Shown here: piece by piece, positions 5,344 through 6,160 of the stretch
How positions within the stretch are numbered: position 1 is the stretch's first letter
Layout of the letters: each line of letters begins with the position of its first letter
Notes under the pieces: model-generated
Seen by the model: only the letters and a program-made list of their open reading frames with translations
Told to the model about the DNA's origin: nothing
Database searches by the model: none
Origin: an uncultured Pyrinomonas sp.
GTDB taxonomy: Bacteria > Acidobacteriota > Blastocatellia > Pyrinomonadales > Pyrinomonadaceae
Length of the DNA stretch: 6,160 bases
Assembly: GCA_937135995.1 (NCBI GenBank)
Contig: CAKZOF010000222.1
Coordinates: 1-6,160, forward strand
Direction: 5' to 3'
Position numbers and translations under genes: made by a program

Positions 5344-6160
5344 TCACTTTTCGGCCACGATCTCCTTCGACGGCATCCCGCGATCCCACTTCGCTGGATC
5401 GTGTTCGATGTAGACGAACTTCCACGCGTGCATGGTCATCGGATTCGGGTACAGTCCCTTGACGTAAGGCTTCTTCATCCAGTTGGACGCGTTGGTGAAG
5501 AGTGGGATCACGGGTTGCGCTTCGAGCAAGTACTTCTCCGCCTCGGCCAGCAAAGCGTACCGCCGTTGTGGGTCGAGCGTGTGATTGGCTTGATCGAGCA
5601 TGCGGACGTACTTCGGATCCCACCAACCGGTACCGTTGTCGCCGCCCTTGGAGTAGAAGAGCCCGAGAAAAGTGAACGGATCGAGGTAGTCGCCGACCCA
5701 TCCGCCGCGGGCAAACCCCTTGTAGTCGAGTTTAGAGCGCCGGTCGAGAAAGGTCCGCCATTCCATGTTGCGCAGCGAAACCGTGATCCCCAGATTCTGT
5801 TTCCACTGTGCTTGCAAGAACTCGGCAACCTCTTTATTGCGGTCCGAAGTGTTGTACAGGTACTCAACCTGATCGGCGGGAAACTTGCGCGGATCGTAGT
5901 TGCCCGCCTCGTCGCGGTAACCGGCTTCGGCCAGAAGCTTTCGCGCCAACTCCGGATTGAAGTCCGCGCCTTTCGGTTGCGGGTAGTTCGGGAAGATCCC
6001 TTCGGGCGTGAACGCCGTCAGGGGCTTGACGACGCGTTGATATTTGGCCAGCGCTTGCCGGTCGATCGCGAGACTGAAGGCACGGCGCACGCGCACGTCG
6101 TTCATTGGCGGGCGCGTAGTGTTGACTTGAATGTAACCGATCGCCACTTCTGGCGCGTCC
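5344..6160 (-). CDS. oppA: Oligopeptide ABC transporter solute-binding protein, C-terminal part (5' end outside window)
   Basis: The C-terminal 271 residues of a family-5 extracellular solute-binding protein are visible, about half of the usual 520-600. The frame is open to the window edge. An internal GTG at 6147 is not the start, because the conserved sequence continues through it (DAPEVAIGYIQVN). Family features include RPPMNDVRVRRAFSLAIDR near the edge, the helix FNPELARKLLAEAGY, and the second-lobe motif RGGWVGDYLDPFTFL followed by NGTGWWDPKYVRML and the AEKYLLEAQPVIPLF strand. PYVKGLYPN and HAWKFVYI close the fold, as in OppA/MppA-like proteins. The signal peptide or lipobox would be at the missing N-terminus. 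The protein binds peptide outside the inner membrane and delivers it to OppB/OppC. It ends in TGA 31 bases before oppB. OppA-like is favoured over DppA or nickel-binding NikA, at moderate confidence; a peptide is the likely ligand. Confidence 0.9.
   Translation of the reverse strand, partial: DAPEVAIGYIQVNTTRPPMNDVRVRRAFSLAIDRQALAKYQRVVKPLTAFTPEGIFPNYPQPKGADFNPELARKLLAEAGYRDEAGNYDPRKFPADQVEYLYNTSDRNKEVAEFLQAQWKQNLGITVSLRNMEWRTFLDRRSKLDYKGFARGGWVGDYLDPFTFLGLFYSKGGDNGTGWWDPKYVRMLDQANHTLDPQRRYALLAEAEKYLLEAQPVIPLFTNASNWMKKPYVKGLYPNPMTMHAWKFVYIEHDPAKWDRGMPSKEIVAEK

Noticed and set aside
4644..5462. Plus-strand open frame of 272 codons antisense to oppB and the end of oppA
   Set aside because: It is rich in Arg, Gln, His and Asp without motifs and lies opposite a complete OppB. 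It is a shadow frame.
6145..6147. GTG at 6147 as the start of a complete short binding protein
   Set aside because: The frame continues upstream to the window edge, and the conserved family sequence crosses this codon. The gene is cut by the window and does not start here.

Overview
The window is a GC-rich (by eye about 60%), densely coded bacterial segment with every supported gene on the minus strand. It is an almost complete ABC-type oligopeptide/dipeptide importer operon followed by the start of a separate signalling gene. Transcription runs from high to low coordinates. The organism cannot be fixed from this sequence. Purine-rich Shine-Dalgarno sites, the GC content and the Gram-negative-style five-gene Opp order point to a non-enteric bacterium. 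The PocR protein reminded me of sensors from Acidobacteriota (Blastocatellia), but that is a low-confidence impression.

Layout in transcription order: the C-terminal ~271 residues of an OppA-type solute-binding protein (5344-6160, 5' end outside the window); the two inner-membrane permeases OppB (4392-5312) and OppC (3305-4384); and the two ATPases OppD (2195-3271) and OppF (1073-2179, or 2188 if a TTG start is used). Gaps are 31, 7, 33 and about 6-15 bases with no terminator between genes, so this reads as one transcript. The binding protein captures peptide outside the inner membrane, OppB and OppC form the channel, and the OppD/OppF heterodimer powers import. Both ATPases keep every catalytic motif and the C-terminal four-cysteine cluster of this family.

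A 452-base gap (621-1072) with no convincing gene follows oppF. It holds two perfect palindromes (16 bp at 654-669, 14 bp at 749-762), two weak stem-loops and one promoter-like pair of hexamers (975-1004).

From base 620 down to base 1, and beyond the window edge, runs an open frame with no stop. It encodes the N-terminal 206 residues of a PocR-domain sensory protein, with a good Shine-Dalgarno site and an in-frame stop five codons upstream. Its output domain is not visible.

I see no mobile element, CRISPR array, tRNA, rRNA or phage gene, and no clearly novel system. The most useful second looks are the edge-truncated PocR sensor, the palindromes in its leader, and the long acidic N-terminus of OppC.
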